From the NCBI RefSeq assembly GCF_020080835.1, contig NC_058166.1, forward strand, positions 434,001-498,000: 64,000 nucleotides of DNA, read 5' to 3'. Of this stretch, positions 11,928-26,497 are shown piece after piece. Position 1 is the first letter of the stretch; the number at the start of each line of letters is the position of its first letter. Made by a program: the position numbers and the translations under genes. Origin of the DNA: Cotesia glomerata (taxonomy: Eukaryota; Arthropoda; Insecta; Hymenoptera; Braconidae). The notes below the pieces were generated by a model, which did not search any database, was not told the DNA's origin, and was given only the letters and a program-made list of their open reading frames with translations.

Positions 11928-14900
11928 TTACCTATTGTTTTCTTCCATAACAACTTGCTTAAATACACCTGCCGGCATTTGGCTTTTAACTTCATGACTA
12001 CCCAGCGCTGTTGATCCGTCTTTTCCAATAAATAATTGCAGTCCAGACGCTAAAAATGATCAATTAATTAATTTTTAATAATTATCATTGTTAATTGTAT
12101 ATTAATAACTTACTTTCAGCACTTTCAAGATCAGTCTGCTCTAAATTAGTTGCCTTGAGCAATTCGTCAATCAACGAGTCCGGATTAGGACGTGTCACTT
12201 CAACTCTGCACGCGACTGAATTACCAGAGTCCTCAGCCTTTTTCCTGCGCTCTAAAGCAGCTTTTGCCCGATCCAGCGATCCAGTTTCGCTCAATCCTGA
12301 TCCACCAGATGGATTTCTTGCAATAAAAATACAAATTTATTATCAATATACTTGTAATTAGAAATTTTTTTAATAATTTTTTTTTTCTATCTTTAAAGGA
12401 TTATAAAAAAAAATAAAAGTTTAAGTGTAAATGATAAGCCACATGCACAAGCTAGTCTGTATTTAGTAATAATAGATAATTAAGCATACGGTGGGGTAAT
12501 GCTGTTACGATGCTGTAAAGTAGCAGATGATATATCTGACGGGACACTTAGCATTGATTCATCAGAGTCTGGACTTGTAGTAACTGTTGGTAATTTAACT
12601 CCCGTACCGTCCAGTAATTTTCTGTGCCCGCCTCCGATGCCTCTGCAAGTTTCCAAACAAAAGCCGTACTAATTTCTTAAAACAAGCTCGTATTCAATCA
12701 ATAAAAAAAAAAAATAAAGAAAATATTTACTTTTAAATGCAATTGTAGTGAAACAAAAAAAAAAAAAAAATGAGAATGAAAATGATAGCACCTGATCCAT
12801 TCAGAAGATAAAGCTTAGGAAATTCTAAACAGTTACGGCGCGACTAAATCACCTCACGCGGGTAACCCAAATAACAGCAATAACCGGTGATATTTATTTT
12901 TTTTTTAAATAAATAACCTACCTGAGGGTCTGAGCAGCAACGGAGATAAACGAGGAGGTACGGGGAGTTTCGGGCCGATGAAGAGGATCTGGGGAAGAGA
13001 CAGCTCGGGCTTGGTCGGCCAGTCGCAATACCGTTGAACTTGGCTGGTTCTCGACGCAATCACAAGTTTTAGAGATATTGCGCCAGGTCGACTGTCCGAC
13101 TCGCGGAGGAGGTCTTTTAAATCCTCCACCCGCTGTTGTCAAACTATCTCTATTAGAATGATGATGATGATGATGATGATGATGATAAGTACCGTTGACA
13201 TTTACCGAGCCAACTGTACTACTCAGGGATCTAATTGACTCGACGGGTATTGATGGAGACGGAGTCCAGAAACGTTTTGGGGTCGATGATTCTGAACCCA
13301 ATCGGGATAACTTGGACAACTGGGACAAAGGTGACGGGGGCGTTAAATACATCGAGCTCGGGGGATTATTATTTACAGGGTAAGGCTCATTTTGAGAGAG
13401 GGTTGGAAGCCGTGGTGCCCATACCGGCCAAGAGGGTGACCTATAATAATTAACACAAAAAATATTTTCATGCAAAATTATAATAAATTTATTATTATTT
13501 TATTAATTACGATAAAAATTAAATTATAATAAAAATAAATTAATTAAAAATAGAAAAAAAAAAAAACAACCCTAGCAGAGGGAATATTCTTAGAGCTGAT
13601 GATGACTTATTAGTAGATGATTCCTAGTGTTAAATTATTTATTTAATTAATATTCTCAGATTAAAAATTAAAAATATTTCGAATATTTAATCTGAGGTTA
13701 TCAACGAATGTTTTTAAAATTATTAATTACTATAAAATATAAATAAATTACCTAATGTGTCCACTATCACCACTGCTGCTTTGTCTACTGTGCTGACTAT
13801 GAGAATTTAAAGAACCATATCCCGAGCCTTTGCTCAGTTGACTTGTGTTGCTTGAATTTCTCGAGTGTCCCGACTCGGTGTGAACTTCCGTCAATACTTC
13901 TGGAGGCAATGCCGAAGGTACCACTTCATTGAGCGTCATCGGATCATAAGATTCCGTACCACTGAGCAATTCTATTTAGATAAACAAAAAGAAAAAAAAT
14001 TATAATAGAAGAAAAAAAAAAAAAAAACGAATTACCTGAAGAAAAGAGTGCGGGCCTCTTTTTAGGAAGACTACCAAACCCACTGCTGGCGCTTGCCGTG
14101 CTCCCGGCAAGAGAACCACTCGATACGTAGTCCTCACGATTACATCTGTCGCTTACAATAACTTCATCGGCAATACTCGGGACACCAGGAGCCCCCGGGA
14201 CTGCAAGCTGAGTTTGTTTTGGCGACGGTGAAGGTCTTTAACAATTAATATATTTAAAAAATAATAATTTTAATATTTAACTTTAATAAAATAATTAATA
14301 ATAATTACACTTTGAAAAGAATGTCTCCTGAGAGCATGTTCATTTTAATAGCGACTCTCAGCATCGAATTATCTTGACGATGTCGCGTATCATAACCCTC
14401 GAGTAAACACCTACGTCGACACAGTCCAGCTCCAGCAAATTCCGCAAGATTTAAATCAGTGAATCCTAATTTCTGGAATGATCGTCCTCCTTTAAGTTCC
14501 TATAAAAATTATCATTATTTAGTTTAATATTTATTTAAATTTAATAAATTTAAAGGAAATTTTACTTTTCTGATAGATATCCTGAGTATGCAAGGATCAA
14601 GAACTCCAGTGGATGCGCTGGCGCTCATTTTGCATAAAAATTCAAATTTAGCATTCCATCGTACCGTATGATTTTGAACTTCTTCCCTGAAAAAAATAGA
14701 GAAATTTAACTGAGAATAAATAGTAATTAATTAAAATATTATTTTCACTATAGTGAAATTAATGAAAGTAGTATAATAATTATTTTTTCATACTATGAAA
14801 GTATAAATTAATAGAAATTGTATTTTAATAACAAAAGTTATGTACGTGATTGTAAATAATTTAATAGGCTTATAAAAGATTAGACTCTGCGAATGGATTT

Positions 14901-16942
14901 AAAAATATATTAGGGGATTAATAATATAACTGTGCGTTTTACCTATTGTATTGATTAATGCTACTTAAAATAAATCTAAACGTCATTGCGTGTAGTAAAG
15001 TAATTATACAAAATAAAAATAATGAAAAAATATTTCAAGTAATATAAAAATAATAATGATATTCAAACTAAATCGATTGCAGCCAAGTAAGGTCAAGTGG
15101 TCCATTATCATTTCAATAATCAATTTCACTTCCGTAATTATTATTAATAATAATAACTTAATAACTAATAAAAAATATAGAGTATTAATAAAATAAAATA
15201 AAATAAAATCTGTCTGTGATGGATTTAAAAAGGCTGTAACCTTCTTTCACTTGTTGCAGACCCGATAATCGGTTACGTAATTAAATCAAGGAAAGTATAA
15301 ATTTATACACTACAACTACAATCTTTTATACATCTCTTATAATGTTTTTTTTTTCGATACTATCCAGAGTTTTAAAATGGGGACTAGTGGTGGCAAGGCT
15401 GTTCAAGGCTCTTTGAATTTTATTTCATAATCCAGTAAATAAACTTTCTAAAGTCAACCAAATAAAACGATTTTATCCTCAATCTCTGTATATTAGACTC
15501 TATATAAAAAATTTATTTCTTATCAGAACCTTGAACGCGGCTCTACTTGACTACTTGGCACGATTTCTTAGATCAAAAAAATATATAATTTTATTGATAA
15601 ATTTAAATTATCTAAAAACAATTAACAGTCTATTAGATATTTAAGTGTAGATTATAAAATAATTATAACGATGATGACATTTTTAAAAATAAAAATACAA
15701 ATAACAAGTGTTAGATCATACATTCAGTAGGATGACTTCTTTTTTTTATATTAATACCATGTCTGTTTATCATAATTATTATTCTTTATTGTCTATGTCT
15801 GGCAACCACGGTCACGGCCAATAACGTGTGTCATTAGAATAAAACGTTTTTAATTTTAACTAATTATTAAAAAAATATATAAAATTATGTATGACGCAAG
15901 GATTATTGATTTACAAAGGTACCGTCATTGGTACGTTAATTTTTCTCAATATAAATCAATAATATATAATGAAAACTGTCCAGAATGTCCTCGACAATTT
16001 AAACCCGTAATTTTTGGCAAGGAATAGCGGTCAAGGACACCGTTTACTTTGGCTGAATCCCAAAGACCTCTATGAAAAAAATAGATAAATAAATATTTAA
16101 TGTTATTATATTTCCGTTTCCTCATCAGCAGAGCAACAGTAACTTCCCACAACGGACATTGTCCATTATCTTTATATATTGTTTATATTAACCTGCACCT
16201 AACTCGGCGTACTTATGACTTTTCTTCTTCTTAATTTTTTTTTCTCTTTCCTCTTTACTCCTGTACAATAATAATATTAACGAAATTATTTTTTTTTTTT
16301 TTAAGGTAATTAAATGGGAGCCAGAACCGCACTGCGGCAGGACATTTATCTTAAACTATTTTAAATAATCACAGAAAAGGTTATCGTTCAAGGATTTTAC
16401 CCCTGTACTACTTGTAATATTATTTTTATTTGTCACAATTAATCAGTGATGATTACTTTTCTCAACATCAAGTTCATTGCTCTGTTTACTTTTAATTTAA
16501 CAAACAATTTTACTACACCGCTTTAAAATTTATCATTTCCGTGTCGATTTATCAATTGAAAAAAAAAAAAAATTGCGGATATATCAAACATAAAATTTAT
16601 CTTTATTGTTTGAATCTTTTTTTAGCTTCCGTAAATTCCAGAGCTGGATGAGCGTCATCGCATAGATTTTGGCTATTGGCCAACAAACGTAGGCGGTATT
16701 TTAAACCGGGAATAGAAGTGACGGTTGTTTATAATAGTAATTATAATTATAAAAATAAAATTAATTTATAAATTATGGTAAGAAGAGAAAGCTCACCTGG
16801 TGGAATGATCTACAAAGGATCCACTGTCCGTTAACCGCATCTTTGCAAACAGTACTGCGTTTACAAAAGGCACCGCGGTAAGTTCTTCAAGGACAAGTTC
16901 TACCGAAAATTTGTACTTTTTTTTCTTCATCATGAAGGCCAT
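11928..16942 (-). CDS. EEIG1/EEIG2 (FAM102) family C2-domain protein
   Basis: Ortholog of vertebrate EEIG1/FAM102A; the family has an N-terminal NT-C2 domain that binds membranes or partners, and the vertebrate protein is oestrogen-induced and works in RANK signalling. Its insect role is not known to me. Nine exons: 16797-16942, 14566-14686, 14309-14499, 14036-14235, 13752-13971, 12922-13440, 12490-12642, 12114-12316, 11928-12049; phases agree, 624 residues, longer than the 384 of the human protein. Seen: MAFMMKKKKYKFSVELVLEE start, ELTAVPFVNAVLFAKMRL, KLGFTDLNLAEFAGAG, CLLEGYDTRHRQDNSMLRV (NT-C2, about residues 1-150), then a low-complexity Ser/Pro linker with a nine-His run, and the conserved tail SGLQLFIGKDGSTALGSH. 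Intron 1 is 2.1 kb without visible genes. Start: first ATG, matching family starts. Confidence 0.92.
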
Positions 16943-17020
16943 TTCACAAATACCCTTCCACACTTTATCACTTTATTTAACTAAACCTTATTTTTATGGA
17001 ACTGGTGTAATAATCCTATT

Positions 17021-17032
17021 ATAGATATATAG

Positions 17033-17071
<39 letters not shown>

Positions 17072-17072
17072 T
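17021..17072. repeat. (AT)n-(AG)n microsatellite
   Basis: Compound dinucleotide tract upstream of the EEIG1 start: AT repeats pass into about nine AG repeats. Confidence 0.9.
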
Positions 17073-17684
17073 AGAGTGAGAGAAAAAGAGAATATCACCA
17101 ATAAAATTATTATCTCCACATCCTGTAGGGTTTAGTCTTTTGTGCTGCTGGACATTGTCAATCTGAAAAAATAAATACTTGTTAATTTTATAAATATTTA
17201 AACAGTAAGCTTAGAAAGGAAGGAGGGCTTTTCACCTATTATATATATATACATATTACGCCCACGGTGGTTATTTGTTTTATCTGATTCTGTGACGTAA
17301 AAAATTATCGATTTTCAAGGACCTTTTTATGGGGGCTGTTAATTTAACCCGTCATCATTTATTAATTATTATATCTTTTTTTCCAATTTAATTTTTCTTA
17401 TAAAAATAAAAAAATAATAGTAAATTGACAGAATTAATGGATAAAAATAAATAAAAAAATAAAACAGCTGGGAGATGATAACCTCTTGGATCAATATATA
17501 ATTTAAATTTTCCCGCGCTCTTGTATTATCGATGTAAAAAAATAATAATAATTAATAATAAATACCGCGAGCTGTTTAATACAAATTTTGCGTGCTCGTG
17601 CTCAATAATAAATAATAAGTTTCCCTCAAAGTTCACTGATAAAGACACACAGCCATTATACGTCGAAGCTTATTGATGATGATG

Positions 17685-17686
<2 letters not shown>

Positions 17687-17717
<31 letters not shown>
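17687..17717. repeat. Poly(A) tract, 31 nt
   Basis: Uninterrupted A run following a GATGATGAT stretch; no sign that it is the tail of a retrotransposed copy, since nothing gene-like precedes it. Confidence 0.9.
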
Positions 17718-17719
<2 letters not shown>

Positions 17720-18403
17720 AGAGCAAAAAAAAAAATAAAAGGCTCACCGTTTTTGTCACAAATTCATTGTCGTATTTTTATTTTATACGGAAGATAATAC
17801 TTTGTTTATGTTTATTACTTTTTATTTAAATAATTAATTTGTGTTATTTTCTATTTAGCTGTCACGCGCAATGACTAATTAAAATAATAATAAAAGTAGC
17901 CTGGCCGCTTGTAATGTCACGACGACTGTAATCGTGTAATCCTGTTCGTCTCCCTCCTTTTCTTTCACGATTTTGATGTAAAATTTACAACCACAAGCAC
18001 ACTTGTTTTGTTTTTTTCCCGCTAGAGCACGTTCGGATAGTTTTTATATCGTTGCGCTATCTGTTGAAAAAAATTCAAACTATTTTTAAACTGATATTAA
18101 TAAAAACTATATTTTTATCTCTAATTAAAAGGAAAAAAAAAAAGCACACTAATTTTTTTATATTCCATTTAAGTTAATCATTACTTTGTTATTAAAAATG
18201 GCGTTAGATATTTTATAAATTTCTAGTTGAAAGAAAATTTTTCTTAAAAAATAAAAAAAATGTCGCTGGATTTTAATTCCGCGGCCATTTTTATTAGAGA
18301 GAGAGACAAAGAGAAAGAAATTCTAACCGTTTTGTTTTGTTGTTGTCAGATAAATTTATATATATTATTTGTAATGTAAATAAATAAAATAAATATAAAA
18401 AAT

Positions 18404-21400
18404 ATGTCTGTTTACGTGACAGTAAATCCAGTTTGTATGCGAAGAGAAAAAACAGTTTTATCGGACCGTGAGCAAATAAAAAAATTTGAACGTGAACGTC
18501 GTCGTAGGTTACGTATTGAACAGGTAAATAATAACTATATTATAAATTTATTTATTTTTTATTATTATACTAATTGAATATATTATTAGGTACGGCAGCA
18601 GTCAAAAGATATATCGAGTAATTTATTAGAACGGACAAAAGACATTGCAAGAAAGGAAATAAATAATTTAGAAAAAAATCAAGATTCTGATTTGAGACGT
18701 TTGCACAATAAAAAATTAAATGAGATTCAGCAGCGGTATCAAGATGAAATGAACAATATTGGGCTGGCTCACGAATCCGCATCGATTCAGCCCCAGTCTC
18801 AGGTTATTTTAGAAGCTGAAAAGTACAAAAATCATGCGGTAGCTGTTGAACGTGGAAAAGAGGCGGCTCATTTGATCAATACTAAAAGTGATAATGGTAA
18901 TACTAAACACCAGAGGTTGAAACAAGTTCGCGAGACGGAAAACTTACGCTCGGCCATGATAGCAGGACTACCAAAGGCTAAATCAAAACCAAAACTACCT
19001 GTTTCTGCTAAAAAGAAAAAGCTCTTGAAAAATTCACCGATAAAAACGAGAATAAAATCACCGCAGCATCAAGTTATCGTGGAAGTTCACCAGCAAGAGC
19101 CTGAGGAAGATGTGATAACAGATTTTTTGTGTTTATGCAACGATTGTTGTACTTGTCCAAATTCTGAAAGACACAGTGATAATTCAAAGTACAATCCCGA
19201 GGACTACCGACAGCCAAATAATATTGATTTGGTCAGTACTACGTCTGTCAGCGATGATTCTTCTTATTTTTCCGACATTCCTGCACAAACTACCAACAGA
19301 CCAACAACTTCTTTGACATCTAGAAGCAAAAACACCCAGAGAACTCCTTTGACTGTTAACAAATCGAGCGATCTTGTAGAGAGGATCATCAATGTTGAGG
19401 GAGAAATGAATGCTCAAGAAGCTGCTCAGCAGGTTGTTCAAGAACCTTCTTCTTATAAAATTGATGAGAGTAAATCCAGGCGTCGAGGAGTTGATGCTCT
19501 GCTTAGAGAGAAAGTTAAACGCGATTACAATAATTTGATTAAAAATCTCGATACTTTGTCTAGGGAGGAAAGAAAATTAAAGGCTTCGAGAATTGATTCT
19601 GAGACAGGGAAATTTCAGGAGTATCGAGGAAAAACTCAAGCCGAGCTGAGAAACAAGAGAGTTGAAAAAGCAAGACAAAAACTTATCGATCGTGATTTTG
19701 ATGGTATTATTACGGCAAGTGAACAAGACAATCAATTACCTGAAAGAATAATTACTCTGCCGCGGAAAGAAACTCTAAAATCACCGGTTCAACAAGCTTT
19801 TTGGGGGGATCATCAATTAGATAGAGACGAGCCTCATGTGAATTCAATGAGAAATCAACAAGAGATCGAAGTAGAGCAAAATTTAACGCGTGATGAACAA
19901 ATTTTAGAAATGTTGAAAAAAGTCGAGAGGCAAAAAAAATTATTGCTCCAAGAATTTGGAACTTGTTTGCCAAATGAAATATTTGACGCGAGCATGACTC
20001 CATTATTTAACAACAACATTACCACCAATCAGAGTAAAATTCAGGAGCCTGAACGACCAGCTGCAGTGTCACCAGCAAGACAATTATCGCCAGAAATAAA
20101 AGTTATTAATTTGTCAAATGTCTCTGACAATGGAAGAAAAATAAAATTACGAAAAGAAAAAAGCAATAGAAAAACAAATAAAATGTCTGATAGAAGTGAA
20201 ATAGCGGTTCAGACATCTAGAACCGAAGAGGAAGGCAAGGACAAGAGTATTCAAGTCGAAATGTCTCCAGACAGAGCATCCAGACTTTTAAATATCCAAG
20301 ATACGGTTAACCAATCGGATAAATTGGATTACATTGAGCCAATGGTTACAATAATAACTCACCCAGACATTGATATTCCAACAACCGAGAGGTCGCGTCG
20401 TAGCATTGTTATTAATGTCGGAAATGGCAAGATCCAAGTTACTTCACCCTCGAAAGATAATGAGCAAGTACGATCAGCAACAGCAGCAGCACCCTCAGTA
20501 TCGATTCCAGCTGCTAGAGAAGATAGTCTCTTTTCACCCGAAAATTCAAATGCTCCAACATCTCTGAAAAATAATAAAACTCAGGTGCAGTCTACAATAA
20601 AAGTCACAAATTACGAGCAAAGTCCGAATCTTTTCAATGAAAACTTCTCCCATAGTTCCTCGTCGTACGCGAGTTTAGGAGCGATAAAGCCCACCTTGAA
20701 TACTTCTCTTCTCAGCAATATTACGTCGATTCTTGAGCTGCTGGATTTGTCGGAAAATAACACTGTAGCTAGAAGATTAGCAAGGTTCAACGTATCGCCG
20801 GCATCAACACCAGAAACTCCATCGCCGAGAATAATAAATATGCGATCAAACAGACCCTGTCCTGAGCGAATAGCTAAAATTTTAGAATTTACAGGACTGA
20901 GCGAGCAGACCAACACCGATACCGATACCGATACCGGTACCGACGATGATACCTTAACGTCGCAGAGTCACAATAACAACAATAACAATTATAAAAAAAC
21001 ACGGTATTATCTCGAAGATAGATTATCGCAAGAGCAAGAACAAGTTGGTCAACAGTCGCAACTTGATCAACAGCAGTGCATTGAAAATATCCAAGTTATT
21101 GATGCTTTACTGAATCAACACCGAAACGAGGCTTCTAAAAATATTCCGACTAATTTGGAAAGTATCAATCAATTAATAAAGGCCGTTGATAATCTTCGTT
21201 TTCAATACAGTCCTACAGCTCGCGAAACTACCCAAAGAGAATTAAATCCTGTTGAAGATCCTATTCCAGATAATAATAATAATAATAATAATTTGAATAA
21301 AAGTAAAACACCGCCTGTTAAATTATCAAAAACTAAGCCGAAAATAATAGCTGAGGAAGCGGCTAATGTCGACATCGAAGGTTGGAGAAAAAAGCATGGC

Positions 21401-22760
21401 TTGGAAAAACCTAGTCTTCCCTCCAATGATGAGGTAGTTGCTAAATTGTCTCAGGAAATTTTAGAGCAGAGTAAAAAAGTCAAAGGGTTTGAGAAGAAAA
21501 CTAAAATAAAGACTGAAAAGGTAAATTATATTTTTTTTTTTTTTTTTTTTGTTTTTTAAATAAATAAATTAATTGTTTATTTTATAGGTAAAAAATTCTA
21601 CAAAAGATAAAGACATAATACCAGTTATTACATTGGACGATGATAATTATATTGAATCACACACCAGGTATGTTTTATTTTATTATTATTATTATTATTA
21701 AATTTATAATTGAAATTAATTATTAAAATTTAAAAATTATAGAGCTCCGACAAAAGCATTAAAACCTGAAAATTTATCAACAATTGAAGAATTGGATACT
21801 CCTGACACGGGAAATCAAAGCCAATGGAGTGTAAGGAGTCCTGGAAAATTAAAAAAAGTTTTATCTCCTGAAACTCGCGTTGTTGTTGGTGGTAATAAAT
21901 TGAATAGTAAAAATAATATTGGAATTTCCGTAAATTTAGGTGAATCGATCAAAGACAGTGAGAAAAAATTAGAAAATACGACTCCAGAAAAGTCTGATGA
22001 AAATATTGAATCTGTGTCTTCTCTGGGTATCCTCAGTATCCACTCTAATGTTCTTTTGACTGAAGAAGATAAAGATAAAGATAGAGAGGACAAACCACTG
22101 GTACAATTTTCAGATAATAATCTAAATAAAAAATCAATAGAGTCACTTTTAATTAATTGTAGCGCAAGAAATTCCGTTGAACGAATCACTAATATTAAGA
22201 GCGATAAAATAACTTCAACAAGTAGTGGAAATAGTTTGTCAGGTTTCTCTGGTTTTTCTGGTATTTCTGACATAATAAGCACTCCAGTTTCGGACACAAC
22301 GCCAATTGATGTGGAATCACCTCCTGAAAAAATGGAAGACTACCTAAAGCGCATAGGACTCGCTTCATTGATTCCAATGGTTCGAAAAACTCGTGAAGCC
22401 AGCGCACTAAGTTCATCCTCTAATTCTGATATAACAATTGCCCTAAAACGGGTAAAATCTCCGCTTAAAAAATCACTTTCTGTTGTTAACAATGGAACAA
22501 CGACCAACTGGACTTTGCCGGGATTCAGCGACGTTTCATCAATTTCTATAAAAGAAACTACCACAAATAAAAGTACTGAAAAGACTGTATTGATGAAAGC
22601 ACGTACATCAACTCCAAACATTCCCAATTATTATTCATTGAGTGAAAAGTCAAGTTTGACAACAACAACAAGCACTACTTCCACCACCGGTGGTTTTAGT
22701 TTACCAGAACACAGCGACAGTGTTATCGCTACGAATTTATCAGTCTACCTCAAGACTTGA
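18404..22760 (+). CDS. CEP295/Ana1-like centriole protein
   Basis: Likely member of the CEP295 (Drosophila Ana1) family, needed for centriole maturation and centriole-to-centrosome conversion. Exons: 18404-18523, 18590-21520, 21588-21667, 21743-22760; phases agree, 1382 residues. The N-terminus has the family pattern: a short leader, then KKFERERRRRLRIEQVRQQS, followed by a long basic coiled coil with NEIQQRYQDEMNNIGLAHES. A second helical block (about residues 295-380) has REKVKRDYNNLIKNLDTLS and REERKLKASRIDSETGKFQE, resembling the corresponding vertebrate block. The rest is low-complexity Ser/Asn/Gln with TDTDTDTG-type and Asn runs, ending with an LKRIGLASLIPMVRKTREAS block. The assignment is from pattern memory of a fast-evolving family; another centrosomal coiled-coil protein is possible. 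The exon 1 start has no earlier ATG in frame nearby. Confidence 0.68.
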
Positions 22761-23622
22761 TTAATATTAATAATAAATATTTTTTATATCAATTTATGCA
22801 GACAAATAAAAAACAAAAAAAAAAGTTTTTTTTTTTTTATTTTTTTTTTTTTTTTAATAATAATATTATTAAAGAAATTTAATCATAAAAAAATAAAAAA
22901 ATTTTTAATTTGAATATTTTCATTTCGCGGTTAATTGACAAACTAAAGCCCGATATTTATAGCAGCGATGAGAAGAGAAATTCGCAACTCGGAAACAGAG
23001 CTTTAAAAAAATGGCCATTAGCGTACGAACACTGATACGAATTGCGCGACTTGACAAATAATAATAATTATTAAATAAATGATACATATGGGTAGTTAAT
23101 TAAAAGAACTACTCGTTATATTTATTTATTATTCTGGTATTTTCTAAGCCAAAAGTGAAATAATATAAACTTTAAGCTTAAAAATATCGGAGCTATATAA
23201 TACGTGTTGTTGTTTTTTTTTTTTCTTTTTTTCCAATACCCCTCGTACTCCGTACTAGTGGACACTGAAGGTGATGGTCGTAATAATTTATACCAGTAAC
23301 TTCATTATCATCAATTCAAGTGTTTAATTATAAATTCAATAATCACTGAGTAAATTTAAAACAATTAGATAATTGACAATAAATATTATTATTAGTATTA
23401 TTATTATTATTACTATTGTTGTTGTTACTACTATTATTATTATTATTATTATCATCTGAAGCGAAGGAGTATTTTAGTAGTCAGTAGAGGTAGCGTCAAC
23501 CATATTCGTGTTATAGTTTCGTTACTATTACCAGTAATCTCTTTCATCATCAAAATCATTAAAACGCGTCTCTGCGTTTTGTTTAATTACTCGAACAAAG
23601 TGAGTATCAATGTTGTCTGGCA
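22761..23622. other. Spacer between CEP295-like 3' end and ZCCHC14-like start
   Basis: Begins with T and A runs after the CEP295-like stop, and ends with the presumed promoter and 5' UTR of the next gene, including ATT repeats at 23390-23450. No ORF with family resemblance. Confidence 0.5.
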
Positions 23623-24908
23623 ATGGTGTGTAAAGAGAACGTCGTGTCATGGTTTGGAAACTTATCCAGGTAAATTTCATAACCCTAATTTTTATTTTAT
23701 TTATTTTTTTTTAAATCTTCAACAGTTATAATAATGATTTATATTTATATTTGTTAGTTATAAGAGGATCGACATTATGTGCACATTGTTAAATATGTGC
23801 CTGCCATTTGAAGTTCGATATCTTGGAACCTGCATTGAAGATCGGGGAAAACGCGATTACAATGATTTGCGTGACACCGAGCATCACGCCAACAATGTTG
23901 CAGATTTGGCGGAACTCGCTAAATCTGGAGGTGTCACTGACACTAGAATTCGTCGCAAGCTTGTTTTATATGTAGCCCTTCTCCATGGATGCAATTATGA
24001 TTGTGCCACTGATTTTTACAAGTGTCTCGCAAATTTTGACACCCAGGAGTTGGCTAATTTATTGGCTGCAGCTGGCCAGGATGAACAATCTCTTGAAGAA
24101 TTGATACTATTGTACACAATGGCGCTCAACCATCCGGCTTTTACTTATGAGCAAAAGGCTATTTTTGGTAATATTTTTTTAAAACTTCAAGAGGAAGAGG
24201 AATCCAGAATTATCAATAACAATATTAAACACCAGCCGGTTAATGTCCAAGGACTGGAACTTCAAACAGGTATAATTTTAATAATTTTAATAATTTTAAT
24301 AATTTTAATAATTTTAATAATTTTAATAATTTTAATAAAAAATAAACCGCCATAATTAATAACTTAATTATAATAATAATTTTTTAAGGTAATTGTATAA
24401 TGCCACCACCGATTCAACACTACGGTGACATGCAATTTCGTAATCCAATGGTAAGTGGAATACCACCTGGACTATCGATGCCTCCACCACCTCCAGGGCT
24501 TTGTTTGCCACCTGATCAGATGATAAATCCTCAAAATCACACACCTGGTCAGTATCTCCACTTGGGATTCCCAGCGATAAATTCAATGCCCTGGACAGGA
24601 CAGACACCAATGATGATTGGTAATAATCATCACCATCATCACCACCACCAGATGATGTACCACACAGTAACACCAGGAGACATGATTGTCTATCCAGCAT
24701 CACCTCTGGTGAGTCGTCCGTCTTCACCGATTCAGCATCCACCACCACCACCACCACCACCACCGTCTAGATCTCCACCGAGTCGCAGTAATTCTCCAAA
24801 CCGTCGTACCATGCGAACGTGGTCATCTGCTGAAGAACGTTCCAGTGGAAATATCAATCAGACAAATACTACAAGCTGTACCAGCAACAGTAGTAGTTGT
24901 TGTAGTAA

Positions 24909-24942
<34 letters not shown>

Positions 24943-26455
24943 AGTAGTAGTAGTAGTAGTAGTAATAATAGTACTACTACTGTGTCTACTGCTGGAAGAA
25001 ATGTTAACGTAAATCCCAATCAAACATCCGTTCCAAGATCCGTTGTTGTTGTTGTTACTTCAGGAACTCTTCAATCGACAACGCCAACATCTGGCACATA
25101 TTCGCGACATAACAGTTTAACTGGTGGTAGTATTTCTACAACTTGTACGGGGGTTAAAAATCCTCCCAAGTTAAAGTCACCCTCGAGTTCAATTTCAGGA
25201 AGTACTGGTGGATCTACCACAGTCAATAATGATACTCTTCGTGAAACTCTCGGCAAGGAAATGCCAAATTACAAGGCTTGTTTACAAAATTACTCAATGG
25301 AAGAGGTAAAAAAATTATATTAATAATTTTAATCAAATTTATAATGATAAATGACAATTATTATTTATTGTTATTAAAATTAGATAAGAAGGATAAGTGA
25401 CGAGGAACTGAGAGAAATAGGCTTAACACCAAATGCAGTAGGTCAATTGAGAAGCATTGTGCGTTCTCAAAGTTCTAATTCAACAAACGGAGCTCAGAGT
25501 AATCAAATAATTGCCGACCAAAAAAATAATAAAGTTGAGAGCTTTTTGGCAACTGAGCAAACAGCAGATGAGGTTAATTTCTTTTTCACTAATTAAATTG
25601 ATGTAAATAAATAATTTTACATGATAATAAAATTTTTGTAATATCAAATGACACAGCAGCAGCAGCAGCAACAACAGCAACATCAGCAGCAACAGCAACA
25701 TCAACAGCAACAACAACCCCAACAACAAGGTCAAGTATCTAATGAATTTTACAACAGTAAATTACCAGGAGGATTGCCATTTTTCCAAGACTTTCATCAA
25801 TCAATTCATCACCACCATCACCATCATCATCATCACCACAGTCATCTTGCAAATATAACAAGTATAAGACGATACCAGACAATGCAACCGGGACCACCGC
25901 CTCCTCCACCGACAATGGACCCGAATCAGCAACTATCTCTATTTCATTCAGCTCCACCCTCAATTTACGCCACACAAAATCCTTGCTACGCTTGTTTAAC
26001 AGTACCAGCAGCGGCTGCTGCTACTTCAACTGTTCAAAATCGTTATCCCAGGTATGTTATTAGAATTTTATAAAAATATTTTATTATATAAAATAATAAA
26101 TAAATGAATATTTAAGTAGGTGTAATGCACAACACATGTACTGTGTGGCCCAATTGCAAGCATTGAGATTAGATGCAGACAGTAGTCGTCATGGCTCACA
26201 AAGCAGCAGCTCAGATAGTTCTACTGGAAGTAGGTCACCTCCAGGAACACCACCAGCAGTTCCTTGGCCAGGAAATTCAACATTTATAGCCAGTAGTACA
26301 ATTATAAATGAAAATACATCACTATCAACAACATCGACTACAACAACAGTTTCAGCAGGTTCAAATTCATCTGAGCAATCACCAAGCAGTTCTTCGGTAC
26401 TCTCTTATTCTACAGTAGCAGTATCCCGACAAAATACTTCAAGTTCAATCCAGTC

Positions 26456-26497
<42 letters not shown>

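Larger units (their letters stand above)
16943..18403. other. Divergent promoter region, EEIG1 / CEP295-like
   Basis: Head-to-head spacer of 1.46 kb, expected to carry both promoters and 5' UTRs. Contains an (AT)n-(AG)n tract at about 17021-17072 and a 31-nt A run at 17687-17717. No ORF worth reporting. Confidence 0.6.

Noticed and set aside
15946..16152. Minus-strand ORF inside EEIG1 intron 1
   Set aside because: 68 codons of low-quality sequence without fitting splice sites to the neighbouring exons.
21815..22297. Minus-strand ORF of 160 codons, antisense to CEP295-like exon 4
   Set aside because: Shadow of a Ser-rich coding exon; Leu/Ser-rich composition comes from the opposite strand.
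24368..24763. Minus-strand ORF opposite ZCCHC14-like exon 3
   Set aside because: Val/Asp runs are the antisense of CCACCA and CATCAT repeats.
24897..24970. Possible CRISPR-like or satellite array
   Set aside because: It is a simple AGT trinucleotide run coding for serine within an exon; no spacer structure. No CRISPR array exists elsewhere in the window.
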